From: DTKY01 sp037440765
GTDB lineage: Bacteria; Acidobacteriota; Terriglobia; Bryobacterales; Bryobacteraceae
Length of the DNA: 12,751 bases
Direction of reading: 5' to 3'
Assembly (NCBI GenBank): GCA_037440765.1
Contig: JBBITL010000102.1
Span: forward strand, 1 to 12,751
A program made the translations under genes and the position numbers. Positions 6,177-12,710 of the stretch are shown in pieces. Each line of letters begins with the position of its first letter. Position 1 is the first letter of the stretch. The notes beneath the pieces are model-generated. The model had not been told where the DNA came from. It did not search any database and saw only the letters and a program-made list of their open reading frames with translations.

Positions 6177-7357
6177 CGTGGTTGCCGGGTCACATGGAGT
6201 ATGCCATAGGCCAGCATCGGGGTGACAGCAGCGGCTACGAACACGGGCCCGTAGCCGTACCGGTCGATCATGCCGCCGATCAGTGGTGAGACCACAGCCT
6301 GCATGGCGCCGTAGGCGCCCGTAAGCAGCGACACGCTGAACGCGGCGCGAGCGCCCCCGAAGGCGTCCAGCGGCATGGTGTAAAGGTTCACGCTCCAGGC
6401 GGCGATGGAGAAGAAGCTGAAGGAGATGGCGGCGATCGCCCAGAACGGCCCGGGCATCAGGGGAACCGCGGCGGTGGCAAGCAACGCTACCGCGCTCGCC
6501 AGGCAGGCACGCCTGCGGGCCTCCAGGGCCTCCCATCCGCGGCTGATCCAGCGCAGCGAGAGCCAGCCGCCGGCCAGTCCGCCGGCATAAGCGAAGAAGC
6601 TCGGCACCGGAGCCAGCAGATTGGCCCTTGTCAGCGCCAGCCCGTGGACATCCGTCAGGTACAGAGTGGTCCAGTTAGTCCAGAGGGTGTACACGGGCAT
6701 GCTGGCGATGTTGGCCGCCACGAAGCCCCACAGGCGGCGGTCACGGACGAGTGTAGAGAGATCCGTGACGCCGCCGCGCTCCTCGGCCGTCGCAGGCGCC
6801 TTGCGCGAAACCCACAGCCACAGGGGAATCCAGCACAAGCTCACCAGACCGGTGAGGATGAACGCCCAGCGCCAACCGTAGCGCAGGGCGAGCCAGGTGG
6901 CTAGCGGCGGCGCAATGATGGCGCCCACGCTCAAGCCGATCTGGCTCAGTGCGTTTCCGAGCGCTCTCTCCTTGGCCGGCAGGTACTTGTGAAGCGCTTT
7001 GCCGACGGCGGGCACCCCCGAGGACTCCGCCGCCCCGAGCACGATGCGGCATGAAACCAGCCCCGCGAAGTTCCGGACGAATCCCGTAGCTATGCCGGCG
7101 AGCGACCACAATCCCACGCCGAGACTGATGCTGCGGTTGAGGCCGAAGCGGTCGATGAGCAGCCCGGCCAGCGGCGAGCAGGCGGCGTAGGCGATCGAGA
7201 AGGCCGCCAGGACATGGCCGTAGTCTGCGTTGGTGAGCTGGAACTCCTCGCGCAGCACGGGCGCGAGCGCGGCCAGGATCTGCCGGTCCAGGTAGTTGAG
7301 GGCGGATGAGAGCACGAACACACTCATCACCACCCAGCGCACGGGGAGGCGTCTCAC
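6173..7357 (-). CDS. MFS transporter, anion:cation symporter (ExuT/hexuronate-like) type
   Basis: Inner-membrane transporter of 394 residues with about 12 hydrophobic segments. The first helix ends in NYLDRQ (residues 21-26), typical of the ACS family, followed by LAPVLREEFQLTNADYG, the loop-2 type sequence GLLIDRFGLNRS, and RALGNALSQIGLSVGAIIAPPLATWLALRYGWRWAF, which is close to hexuronate/sugar-acid transporters. The family takes up organic anions such as hexuronates and aldonates with protons or sodium; the substrate cannot be read from sequence. The GTG start at 7357 directly follows the TGA of the TPR gene (7358-7360) with no Shine-Dalgarno, so translation is probably coupled. The stop overlaps the glycosyltransferase start by 4 nt. 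Confidence 0.85.
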   Translation of the reverse strand: MRRLPVRWVVMSVFVLSSALNYLDRQILAALAPVLREEFQLTNADYGHVLAAFSIAYAACSPLAGLLIDRFGLNRSISLGVGLWSLAGIATGFVRNFAGLVSCRIVLGAAESSGVPAVGKALHKYLPAKERALGNALSQIGLSVGAIIAPPLATWLALRYGWRWAFILTGLVSLCWIPLWLWVSRKAPATAEERGGVTDLSTLVRDRRLWGFVAANIASMPVYTLWTNWTTLYLTDVHGLALTRANLLAPVPSFFAYAGGLAGGWLSLRWISRGWEALEARRRACLASAVALLATAAVPLMPGPFWAIAAISFSFFSIAAWSVNLYTMPLDAFGGARAAFSVSLLTGAYGAMQAVVSPLIGGMIDRYGYGPVFVAAAVTPMLAYGILHVTRQPR

Positions 7358-9052
7358 TCAGGGAAACTGTAGCACGGCAACCTCACCGGCCGTGCCGAGT
7401 TTGGCGTCCGGCCTGGCGAAGTATTCCACCAAGACGCGGCGCGCGGGCTTCTGCGCCCCGCATCCGAACGCCTTCTCGCCTCCCCCGGTGATGCTGACTT
7501 GGGAGGAATCGCGAATCAGCAGCCGCGTCAACTTGCCGCCGTCCGCTTCGATGACGAGCCGGGCCATCGCGCCCAGGCAGTCCACCTGGCGGAGGAGGCC
7601 CGAGAGCTTCGCATCGGGCTGCGGGCCCTCGAACCAGGGCTCGACCTTGCCGGAGGAAGGCGCCATGGGCGGGTTCTCGCGGTTGGCCTTCTCGATAGCG
7701 GCTTCAATGCCGGCTCTGACTTTCTGCTTGAGCGCCTCCAGTTCGCGCCGCGCCTCCTCGATTCTGCGCTGGCGCGCCGCTTCATCTGCTTCGCGCCGCT
7801 TTACCTCGGCGGCGAGGCGGCTCTCGCGCAAGCGATCTCGCTCAGCGGCGCTCCCAGCGGCGGTCTCCGCCGAGGCCCAGGACTTGGCGGCATCCACGAA
7901 CTGCCCTGCCGATTCCTGCGTTTCGGCCAGTGCGCGCCAATAACCAACATTGCGCGGCTCGCGCCCGGCCGCCGCGACGAGCAACTGCACGCGCAGAGCG
8001 GGATCGGGTTCGAGGCGGGCCATCTCGAAGTGAGGCGCGGCCCAGCGCGGATTCAGCTTGGCGGCCTTCTCGAACGCCGCCACGGCCTTGTCCCGGTCCG
8101 GCTCCAGCCGCCCGTACTCGTACAGGACGCGCGCGCCCGCTTCGGGAGCCTCCACGGCGCGCGCGAGCAGCCCCAGGGCCTCCTTCTGCTGCTTGCCCGC
8201 AACCGCCGCCAGGGCCAGCCCTCCGAGAGCTTCGGGCGATCCGGGCGAGCCCTTCAGGATCGCTTCGTACGCGGAGCGGGCTTGGGCCGCACGTGCCGGG
8301 TCCGAGAGCAGCAGATCGGCGGTGAGGATCGCTGCGCGCGCCGCCTCGACGGGCTTCGGCTCGAAATCACGCTCCGGACTGAGCGGCCTCCGGCGAAGCG
8401 GGGCGGTCTCGAACTTACCGGCGCGGAAGTAAGCGTCCGCCTCCTTGTCAACTTCGGCCAGCGACTTACCGAACGCGTTGCGATAGGCGGGCTCTTCCTC
8501 GACGCCGCGCTCCAGGTTGTAGACCAGCGAGCGCAGCTTGCCGTAGTAGCCGGTCGAGACCGCCAGCATGTGCATTCTGGCCCACTGGCGCGTGCGTGCC
8601 GCGGCCGGCGGCGGTGCTCCCAGGACTGCTTGCCAGCCTTTGAACTCCACGGTGGAGAACAGGTCCACCAGCGCCTTCTCCATTTCATCGGGGAGTTTGC
8701 CCTCGCCCGATTCAAGGAACAGGACGGCGCAAGCTCCGAGCAACGAACTCGGGAACGGTCCGCGGTCGGGCACGGCGCCGTAGAAGGCGTCGCGCGCCAG
8801 GCCGAGGCCCGTGGGCGCATCCTTGGTGGAGCGCAGGACAAAGACCCGGATGGGCCAGATCGGGTTGATTTCCTTCCTGCCGAGCAGTTGTTCCATGCCG
8901 TAGCGGAACTGCTCCAGTTCGTACAGGCGGTCACGTCCGGCGCGCTCTCCCGCGCTTGTAATCACCTCGAAGGGGCCGGAGCGGAACCCCACCCACCTGT
9001 CCGCCCCCTGTAGTGCACAGGCAAGAACCAGGATTGCCAGCAGCCGCGCCAT
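7358..9052 (-). CDS. Secreted TPR-repeat protein of acidobacterial type
   Basis: A 564-residue protein of unknown function. A short hydrophobic N-terminus (MARLLAILVLACALQGA) suggests export; the Cys at residue 12 is only a poor lipobox. Residues 20-220 form a domain beginning WVGFRSGPFEVITSAGE, which recalls the DUF1570/peptidase-MA-like N-terminus seen in acidobacterial TPR proteins. I find no HExxH motif, so protease activity is not supported. Residues 235-400 hold degenerate TPR-like helix pairs (AYEAILKGSPGSPEALGGLALA; KAVAAFEKAAKLNPRWAAPHFEMARL). Residues 405-460 are a highly charged probable coiled coil. The C-terminus (about 480-564) is a separate domain with VDCLG and FGCGAQKPARRVLVEY. 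It is the first gene of a tight - strand operon. The ATG at 9052 directly follows GTAGGG, a poorly spaced Shine-Dalgarno. Confidence 0.8.
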   Translation of the reverse strand: MARLLAILVLACALQGADRWVGFRSGPFEVITSAGERAGRDRLYELEQFRYGMEQLLGRKEINPIWPIRVFVLRSTKDAPTGLGLARDAFYGAVPDRGPFPSSLLGACAVLFLESGEGKLPDEMEKALVDLFSTVEFKGWQAVLGAPPPAAARTRQWARMHMLAVSTGYYGKLRSLVYNLERGVEEEPAYRNAFGKSLAEVDKEADAYFRAGKFETAPLRRRPLSPERDFEPKPVEAARAAILTADLLLSDPARAAQARSAYEAILKGSPGSPEALGGLALAAVAGKQQKEALGLLARAVEAPEAGARVLYEYGRLEPDRDKAVAAFEKAAKLNPRWAAPHFEMARLEPDPALRVQLLVAAAGREPRNVGYWRALAETQESAGQFVDAAKSWASAETAAGSAAERDRLRESRLAAEVKRREADEAARQRRIEEARRELEALKQKVRAGIEAAIEKANRENPPMAPSSGKVEPWFEGPQPDAKLSGLLRQVDCLGAMARLVIEADGGKLTRLLIRDSSQVSITGGGEKAFGCGAQKPARRVLVEYFARPDAKLGTAGEVAVLQFP

Positions 9053-9100
9053 CCCTACTTCGCATGATAGGGCATGGGCGGTGGGCCGTGGCCGGGATGC

Positions 9101-9193
9101 TCAGCGCAGCTCGGTCAGTTCCAGCGCCAGATTCCGGAAGCTGTCCGCAGCCAACCTGCACTCCTTGGCATTCGGCAGCAGACTTGGGAGCAT
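9101..9193 (-). CDS. Possible 30-residue open frame or gene remnant
   Basis: ATG at 9193 preceded by AGGA at 7 nt. The product contains NAKECRLAADSFRNLALELTEL, an amphipathic helix-like sequence, and ends at TGA 9101-9103. The upstream frame is closed by TAG. Helical character and ordinary codon use make it less shadow-like than other short frames, but this is weak evidence. Confidence 0.2.
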   Translation of the reverse strand: MLPSLLPNAKECRLAADSFRNLALELTELR

Positions 9194-9240
9194 GCCCGGT
9201 TCCTAGAGTCTCAGCGCTGCTGTGGGAGAAACGGCGAGGA

Positions 9241-9301
9241 CCCGGTACTTTCGTAGAGGGGACTCCACCGCTTTCGCCTTCATCATACGGCTAGAACCGG
9301 G
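9241..9301 (-). other. Paired region between mgtA and the TPR operon
   Basis: CCCGGT (9241-9246) and ACCGGG (9296-9301) can close a 61-nt element. On the - strand an inner stem GTGGAG-TCCC-CTCTAC (six pairs, one G-U) lies within it. It could be part of the mgtA 3' end, the TPR operon 5' region, or a chance fold. Confidence 0.25.
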
Positions 9302-9344
9302 CCTTCTTCAACCGCGCCTGGCGCCCCGACCAAGCCGGACCTCA

Positions 9345-9356
9345 GCCGCGCGCGGC
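9345..9356 (-). terminator. GC palindrome after mgtA, weak terminator candidate
   Basis: GCCGCGCGCGGC is a perfect 12-bp palindrome 16 nt past the mgtA stop, extendable by CAG/CTG with a bulge. There is no U-run, and the hairpin loop must open the central pairs. Support for termination is weak. Confidence 0.3.
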
Positions 9357-9372
9357 CTGCGCCGCCCCGCTT

Positions 9373-12018
9373 TCAGTAGTATCCGTACCTCCGCGCGTAC
9401 CAGCTCTTCACCACCTGCCCGAGCACGCAGTAGCACAAGAGAATCAGCGCCAGCCAGCCGAAGTAGACCGGGGGCAGCGGTTGAAGCCCGAGCGTCGCGC
9501 CTAATGGCGTGAACGGAATGACCACGCCGGCGAGCATCACGAAAGCCGTCAGAAGCGCGAGCGGCGCCGCCGGCCGGCTCTCCACGAAGGGTATCCTGCG
9601 CGTCCGGATGATGTGGACGATCAGCGTCTGTGAGAGCAGGCCTTCGACGAACCAGCCGGACTGGAACAGCGATTGGGCCGCCGGCGTCTTCGCGCCGAAC
9701 AGGAACCACATCAGAAAGAAGGTGAGGTAGTCGAAGATCGAAGACACCGGTCCCAGGAAGAGCATGAAACGGCCGATCGCGCCCACCTCCCACCTGCGAG
9801 GCTTCTTCAGGTACTCCTCGTCGATCTGGTCAAAGGGAATTCCGATCTGCGAAAGGTCGTAAAGCAGGTTCTGCGTCAGCAGTTGCAGCGGCCGCATCGG
9901 GAGGAACGGCAGCCAGGCGCTGGCGCCCAGCACGCTGAAGACGTTGCCGAAATTCGAGCTCGTGCCCATCCGGATGTACTTGAGGATATTGCCGAACGTG
10001 CGGCGGCCCTCCAGGACACCCTCTTCGAGAACCATCAGGCTCTTCTCGAGCAGGATGATATCGGCGGATTCCTTGGCGATGTCCACCGCGCTGTTGACCG
10101 AAAGGCCGATGTCCGCCTCGCGGAGCGCCGCGGCGTCATTGATGCCGTCTCCGAGAAACCCGACGACGTGCCCGCGCGATTTCAGCGCGAGGATGATCCG
10201 CGCCTTCCCGGCCGGCGAGATCTTGGCGAACACCGTGGTGTTCTCCGCCGCTCCGGCCAGTTCCTCGTCGCTCATGGCTTCCACCTGCTGGCCGAGCAGG
10301 ATCCGGCTCGCATCGATTCCCACTTCCTTGCAAATCCGGCGCGTCACAACCTCGTTGTCCCCCGTGAGAATCTTCACCTTCACGCCGTGCTCCTTCAGCG
10401 CCTGGATGGCGGGCCTTGCGGACTCCTTTGGGGGATCGAGAAAGGCGATGAACCCGATGAGGATCATGTCGTCCTCATCCGCCACCGTGTAAGCGCCGTG
10501 ACCGGGTTTGAACTTGCGGACGGCGACCGCGATCACGCGAAAGCCCTCTTCGTTGAGGTCGCGCGCCATTGCCAGCACGCGGGCCCGCAGATCGGCGGCC
10601 AGCGGCGCGACGCTGCGGTTGACATCCACCCAGGGGGAGATCGAGAGCATCTCTTCGACGGCGCCCTTCGTGATCAACATCTCCTGGCCCTCGGGTGTTT
10701 GCACCACTACGGACATTCGGCGGCGCTCGAAATCGAACGGGATCTCGTCCACCAGCCGGTAGTCGGTCGCCACGTGCAGCCCGCTTTCGATCTCCGCGTG
10801 TTCCAGGATCGCGACGTCCAGCAGGTTCTTGAGTCCGGTCTGGTAGTAGCTGTTTAGATACGCGAGTTGCAGGACCTTCTCGTACTCCCGGCCGAACACG
10901 TCGAGATGCCGCTCGAGAATGACCCGGTCCTGGGTCAGCGTGCCGGTCTTGTCGGAGCACAGCACATCCATCGCCCCGAAGTTCTGTATGGAGTGCAGCC
11001 GCTTGACGATGACCTTCTTGCGCGACATGTTCACCGCGCCGCGGGCAAGGTTCGCCGTGACGATCGTCGGCAGCATTTTGGGCGTCAGGCCGACGGCGAC
11101 CGACAGCGCGAAGAAGAACGCCTGCCCCCAGTCGCCTTTGGTGAAGCCGTTGATCAGGAAGACGATCGGCACCATGAACAGCGCGAAGCGGATCAGCAGC
11201 CAGCTGACGCGGCTCACGCCCCGGTCGAACTCCGTCTCCACGCGGCGGCCCGTGACTTTCTGCGCCAGCGCTCCGAGATAGGTGCCCGCTCCGGTCCTTA
11301 CCACAAGTCCCGTGCCGGCGCCGCTGATCACGTTGGTGCCCATGAAACAGAGCTTCGGGTGATCCAGCGGAGTCACCGCCTCGGCCACGTCGCCGGTGGC
11401 TGTCTTCTCGACGGGAAGAGATTCGCCGGTCAGGGCCGACTGGCTTATGAACAGGTCCTTGGCCGACACAAGCCTCAGGTCGGCGGGAATCATATCGCCG
11501 GCCGACAGGTGCACGAGGTCTCCCGGAACGATCTCCTCGACGGCCGCCTCGACCTTGCGGCCGGAGCGCGTGACCGTGGCCGTGGTCTGCACCAGGTCGT
11601 TCAGCTTCTCGGCTGCTTTGCTCGAGCGGTACTCCTGGGAAAACCGCAGTACAGCGCTGATGATCACCATGGTTGTGATGATCACGGCGGCTTTCATGTC
11701 TTCGGTCAAGGCCGAGACCGCCGCCAGCGTGAGTAACAGCAGTATGAAGGCGTTGTTGAACGCATGAAACAGGTGCGACCACCATCGCGCCGCCTTCTCG
11801 CGGACCACGGTGTTGGGGCCGTGATCGTCGAGCCGCTGCTCGGCCGCCTCTGCGCTCAAACCTTCGGGCGTGGAGCCGAACTCCCGGAAGACGTGCTGGA
11901 TGTCGGGGTGAAGGGCGCTCTCGAATTCGCTCCGCTGGGGCGCCGCGACGGCTCCGTTGGCCTTGAGCCGGCGGCCGTCCGCCGGGCCGGTCTTCCCGAG
12001 CACGGGCATTTTGAGCAT
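9373..12018 (-). CDS. mgtA: MgtA-type Mg2+-importing P-type ATPase (P3B) with a Lys in the M4 motif
   Basis: An 881-residue inner-membrane pump of the MgtA/MgtB family (E. coli MgtA 898), which brings Mg2+ into the cytoplasm at the cost of ATP. In order: M1-M2 helices (about 80-125), actuator motif SALTGESLPVEK (194-205), M3-M4 (about 272-322), CSDKTGTLTQD with phosphorylated Asp356, KGAVEE and ILTGDNEVV (550-558) in the nucleotide/P domain, GFLGDGINDAA (620-630), ESADIILLEKSLMVLEEGV, then M5-M10 with SSNFGNVFSVL, QNLLYDLSQ and FQSGWFVEGLLSQTL, all very close to E. coli MgtA. The oddity is residue 314: M4 reads GLTPKMLP instead of GLTPEMLP, a single-base change (AAA for GAA) at a site that binds the ion in related pumps such as SERCA (Glu309). 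The ATG at 12018 is chosen because of AAAGGAAG 7 nt upstream; an upstream in-frame start at 12105 would add 29 unrelated residues. Confidence 0.93.
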   Translation of the reverse strand: MLKMPVLGKTGPADGRRLKANGAVAAPQRSEFESALHPDIQHVFREFGSTPEGLSAEAAEQRLDDHGPNTVVREKAARWWSHLFHAFNNAFILLLLTLAAVSALTEDMKAAVIITTMVIISAVLRFSQEYRSSKAAEKLNDLVQTTATVTRSGRKVEAAVEEIVPGDLVHLSAGDMIPADLRLVSAKDLFISQSALTGESLPVEKTATGDVAEAVTPLDHPKLCFMGTNVISGAGTGLVVRTGAGTYLGALAQKVTGRRVETEFDRGVSRVSWLLIRFALFMVPIVFLINGFTKGDWGQAFFFALSVAVGLTPKMLPTIVTANLARGAVNMSRKKVIVKRLHSIQNFGAMDVLCSDKTGTLTQDRVILERHLDVFGREYEKVLQLAYLNSYYQTGLKNLLDVAILEHAEIESGLHVATDYRLVDEIPFDFERRRMSVVVQTPEGQEMLITKGAVEEMLSISPWVDVNRSVAPLAADLRARVLAMARDLNEEGFRVIAVAVRKFKPGHGAYTVADEDDMILIGFIAFLDPPKESARPAIQALKEHGVKVKILTGDNEVVTRRICKEVGIDASRILLGQQVEAMSDEELAGAAENTTVFAKISPAGKARIILALKSRGHVVGFLGDGINDAAALREADIGLSVNSAVDIAKESADIILLEKSLMVLEEGVLEGRRTFGNILKYIRMGTSSNFGNVFSVLGASAWLPFLPMRPLQLLTQNLLYDLSQIGIPFDQIDEEYLKKPRRWEVGAIGRFMLFLGPVSSIFDYLTFFLMWFLFGAKTPAAQSLFQSGWFVEGLLSQTLIVHIIRTRRIPFVESRPAAPLALLTAFVMLAGVVIPFTPLGATLGLQPLPPVYFGWLALILLCYCVLGQVVKSWYARRYGYY

Positions 12019-12025
12019 GGCGGTG

Positions 12026-12033
12026 CTTCCTTT
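12026..12033 (-). promoter_or_regulatory. Shine-Dalgarno AAAGGAAG of mgtA
   Basis: On the - strand AAAGGAAG is followed by 7 nt and then the ATG at 12018. It is the best ribosome-binding site in the window and fixes the mgtA start. Confidence 0.75.
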
Positions 12034-12082
12034 CTCGTGGCCGCAGCCCGGTGCCAGGACATGCACGCACCAGACACCCTCT

Positions 12083-12224
12083 GCGCGCCTTTCCCCGGCG
12101 CGCACGCACGGCGCAAGGATGACTCACGGCTGTGAGCGGAGCTTATCCAAAGCCGGCCGTGGCGGGGTGCTGCGCGACGTCTACCTCAGTCGCGAGCGGC
12201 CGGCTCCTCGCCCCCTATGGGGCG
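12083..12224 (-). other. Structured mgtA leader: four hairpins in series
   Basis: Reading 5' to 3' on the - strand: (1) CGCCCC-ATAG-GGGGCG, 12224-12209; (2) an outer 8-bp stem AGCCGGCC/GGCCGGCT (12205-12198 with 12158-12151) enclosing GCGAC/GTCGC (12193-12189 with 12178-12174); (3) CTCAC-AGCC-GTGAG, 12136-12123; (4) GCGCGCC-GGGGAAA-GGCGCGC, 12103-12083. All stems are perfect. They lie between the proline-rich open frame and the mgtA Shine-Dalgarno. No M-box-like element was recognised. High GC makes chance stems more likely, so a regulatory role is inference. Confidence 0.45.
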
Positions 12225-12340
12225 GTCGGGCTGGGCGGGTCGGTGCCCACGACTGGAGCGGCCTTCGTCGGCAACGCCCCCCCCTGCGGCGGAGGTTCGT
12301 CCCGCTCGGTCATCGAACTGCTGCCACCAGTCGTTTCCAT
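12215..12340 (-). CDS. Candidate proline-rich leader peptide upstream of mgtA
   Basis: A 41-residue open frame from ATG 12340 to TAG 12217-12215; an internal ATG at 12313 gives 32 residues. From the second ATG, 9 of 32 residues are proline, and an acidic-then-proline run (TERDEPPP) is followed by TDPPSPTAP at the end. The TAG stop falls in the loop of a 6-bp hairpin (12209-12224). The purine stretch AAGAAGAA precedes ATG 12340, and GGTGG lies 10 nt before ATG 12313; neither is a strong Shine-Dalgarno. In enterics the mgtA leader encodes MgtL, a short peptide with an EPDP start, through which low Mg2+ or proline affects mgtA expression. The analogy is mine. Proline-rich frames also arise by chance in GC-rich DNA. 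Confidence 0.35.
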   Translation of the reverse strand: METTGGSSSMTERDEPPPQGGALPTKAAPVVGTDPPSPTAP

Positions 12341-12372
12341 TTCTTCTTGGGGCACTGCATGGCCCCAGTGAC

Positions 12373-12401
12373 AGCGTACCGCAGGCCGGCGGCCCGGTCA
12401 A
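12373..12401 (-). promoter_or_regulatory. Possible sigma70-like promoter for mgtA
   Basis: On the - strand TTGACC (12401-12396) is separated by exactly 17 nt from TACGCT (12378-12373), matching the -35 box at 5 of 6 bases and the -10 box at 3 of 6. A run of seven A (12414-12420) lies where an UP element would be. Transcription would begin near 12366, giving a leader of about 350 nt with the first ATG of the proline-rich frame about 26 nt inside. Confidence 0.35.
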
Positions 12402-12528
12402 TACGGAAGTGCATTTTTTTGTGCAATCCGGGCGGGACGTTTGCCGGGAGTTCCGGCGTCCTTGTTTGCGCCGCTTGTCCGGGCGACGATGAAGGCAGGG
12501 TGTTGGAGCCCGCCTTATAGCCGCCCCG

Positions 12529-12645
12529 ATGGCTCCCTTTCACTCCGCCCTTGACAGACCGTACCGCTACTTCGTGATCTCAAATGTCGGATTCGGGGCC
12601 GAGCTCGTGACTCATGATCGGGCCATCTGGGAATTGCGGCGCTAG
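12529..12645 (+). CDS. Possible 38-residue open frame or remnant
   Basis: ATG at 12529 to TAG 12643-12645. The product includes PYRYFVISNVGFGAELVTHD, a sequence of protein-like composition unlike the Arg/Pro-rich shadows elsewhere. There is no Shine-Dalgarno and I recognise no family, so it may be a decayed gene piece. Confidence 0.2.
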   Translation: MAPFHSALDRPYRYFVISNVGFGAELVTHDRAIWELRR

Positions 12646-12691
12646 TGCACCCTCGCCAAGGAACCGATGGAAGCGAAGCTCCGGGATGGGT

Positions 12692-12710
12692 GTTCAGGCT
12701 CAGCCTGAAC
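12692..12710. repeat. Perfect 19-bp palindrome
   Basis: GTTCAGGCT-C-AGCCTGAAC, nine complementary pairs around one central base. As RNA it makes a 7-bp hairpin with loop CTCAG. There is no adjacent T-run, so an operator for a dimeric regulator is at least as likely as a terminator. The gene it serves is outside the window or unknown. Confidence 0.85.

Larger units (their letters stand above)
9053..9372. other. Intergenic region between the mgtA 3' end and the TPR operon
   Basis: 320 bp with no convincing gene. It holds a 30-codon open frame on the - strand (9101-9193), a paired region (9241-9301) and a GC palindrome (9345-9356). The promoter of the TPR operon should lie here, but I see no good -35/-10 pair. 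Confidence 0.6.

Noticed and set aside
4416..6209. Two long + strand open frames (4416-5357 and 5424-6209)
   Set aside because: Both are antisense to the glycosyltransferase-RimI gene and show no recognisable motifs.
6177..6536. N-terminal extension of the glycosyltransferase frame by 120 codons
   Set aside because: The extra residues are Arg/Gly-rich and lie wholly within the MFS gene; the GTG at 6176 overlapping the MFS stop is the natural start.
8660..8730. Possible metalloprotease active site in the TPR protein
   Set aside because: The N-terminal domain recalls peptidase-MA-like proteins, but no HExxH motif is present.
7499..9013. 504-codon open frame on the + strand
   Set aside because: It is exactly antisense to the TPR gene, rich in Arg, Gly and Leu with no domain, and is explained by third-position GC of the real gene.
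9201..9300. Possible tRNA-like fold
   Set aside because: No acceptor stem, anticodon arm or GGTTCGA-type T-loop could be assembled.
9673..10857. 394-codon open frame on the + strand
   Set aside because: It is antisense to the ATPase core, whose motifs are unmistakable; composition is His/Arg/Asp-rich and no family is visible.
12019..12105. Upstream in-frame start for mgtA
   Set aside because: The added 29 residues are not family-like and would include the leader hairpin; AAAGGAAG clearly marks the ATG at 12018.
10475..12127. 550-codon open frame on the - strand in another frame
   Set aside because: Out-of-frame shadow of mgtA, dominated by Arg, Gly and Pro.
12345..12370. TGGGGC/GCCCCA hairpin (12348-12367) as a terminator
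   Set aside because: It has no T-run on either strand and overlaps the proposed transcript start, so termination is not supported.
11957..12520. 187-codon + strand and 77-codon - strand (12310-12543) open frames near the mgtA upstream region
   Set aside because: Low-complexity Arg/Pro/Gly composition, no Shine-Dalgarno, no motif; the + strand frame also runs antisense into mgtA.
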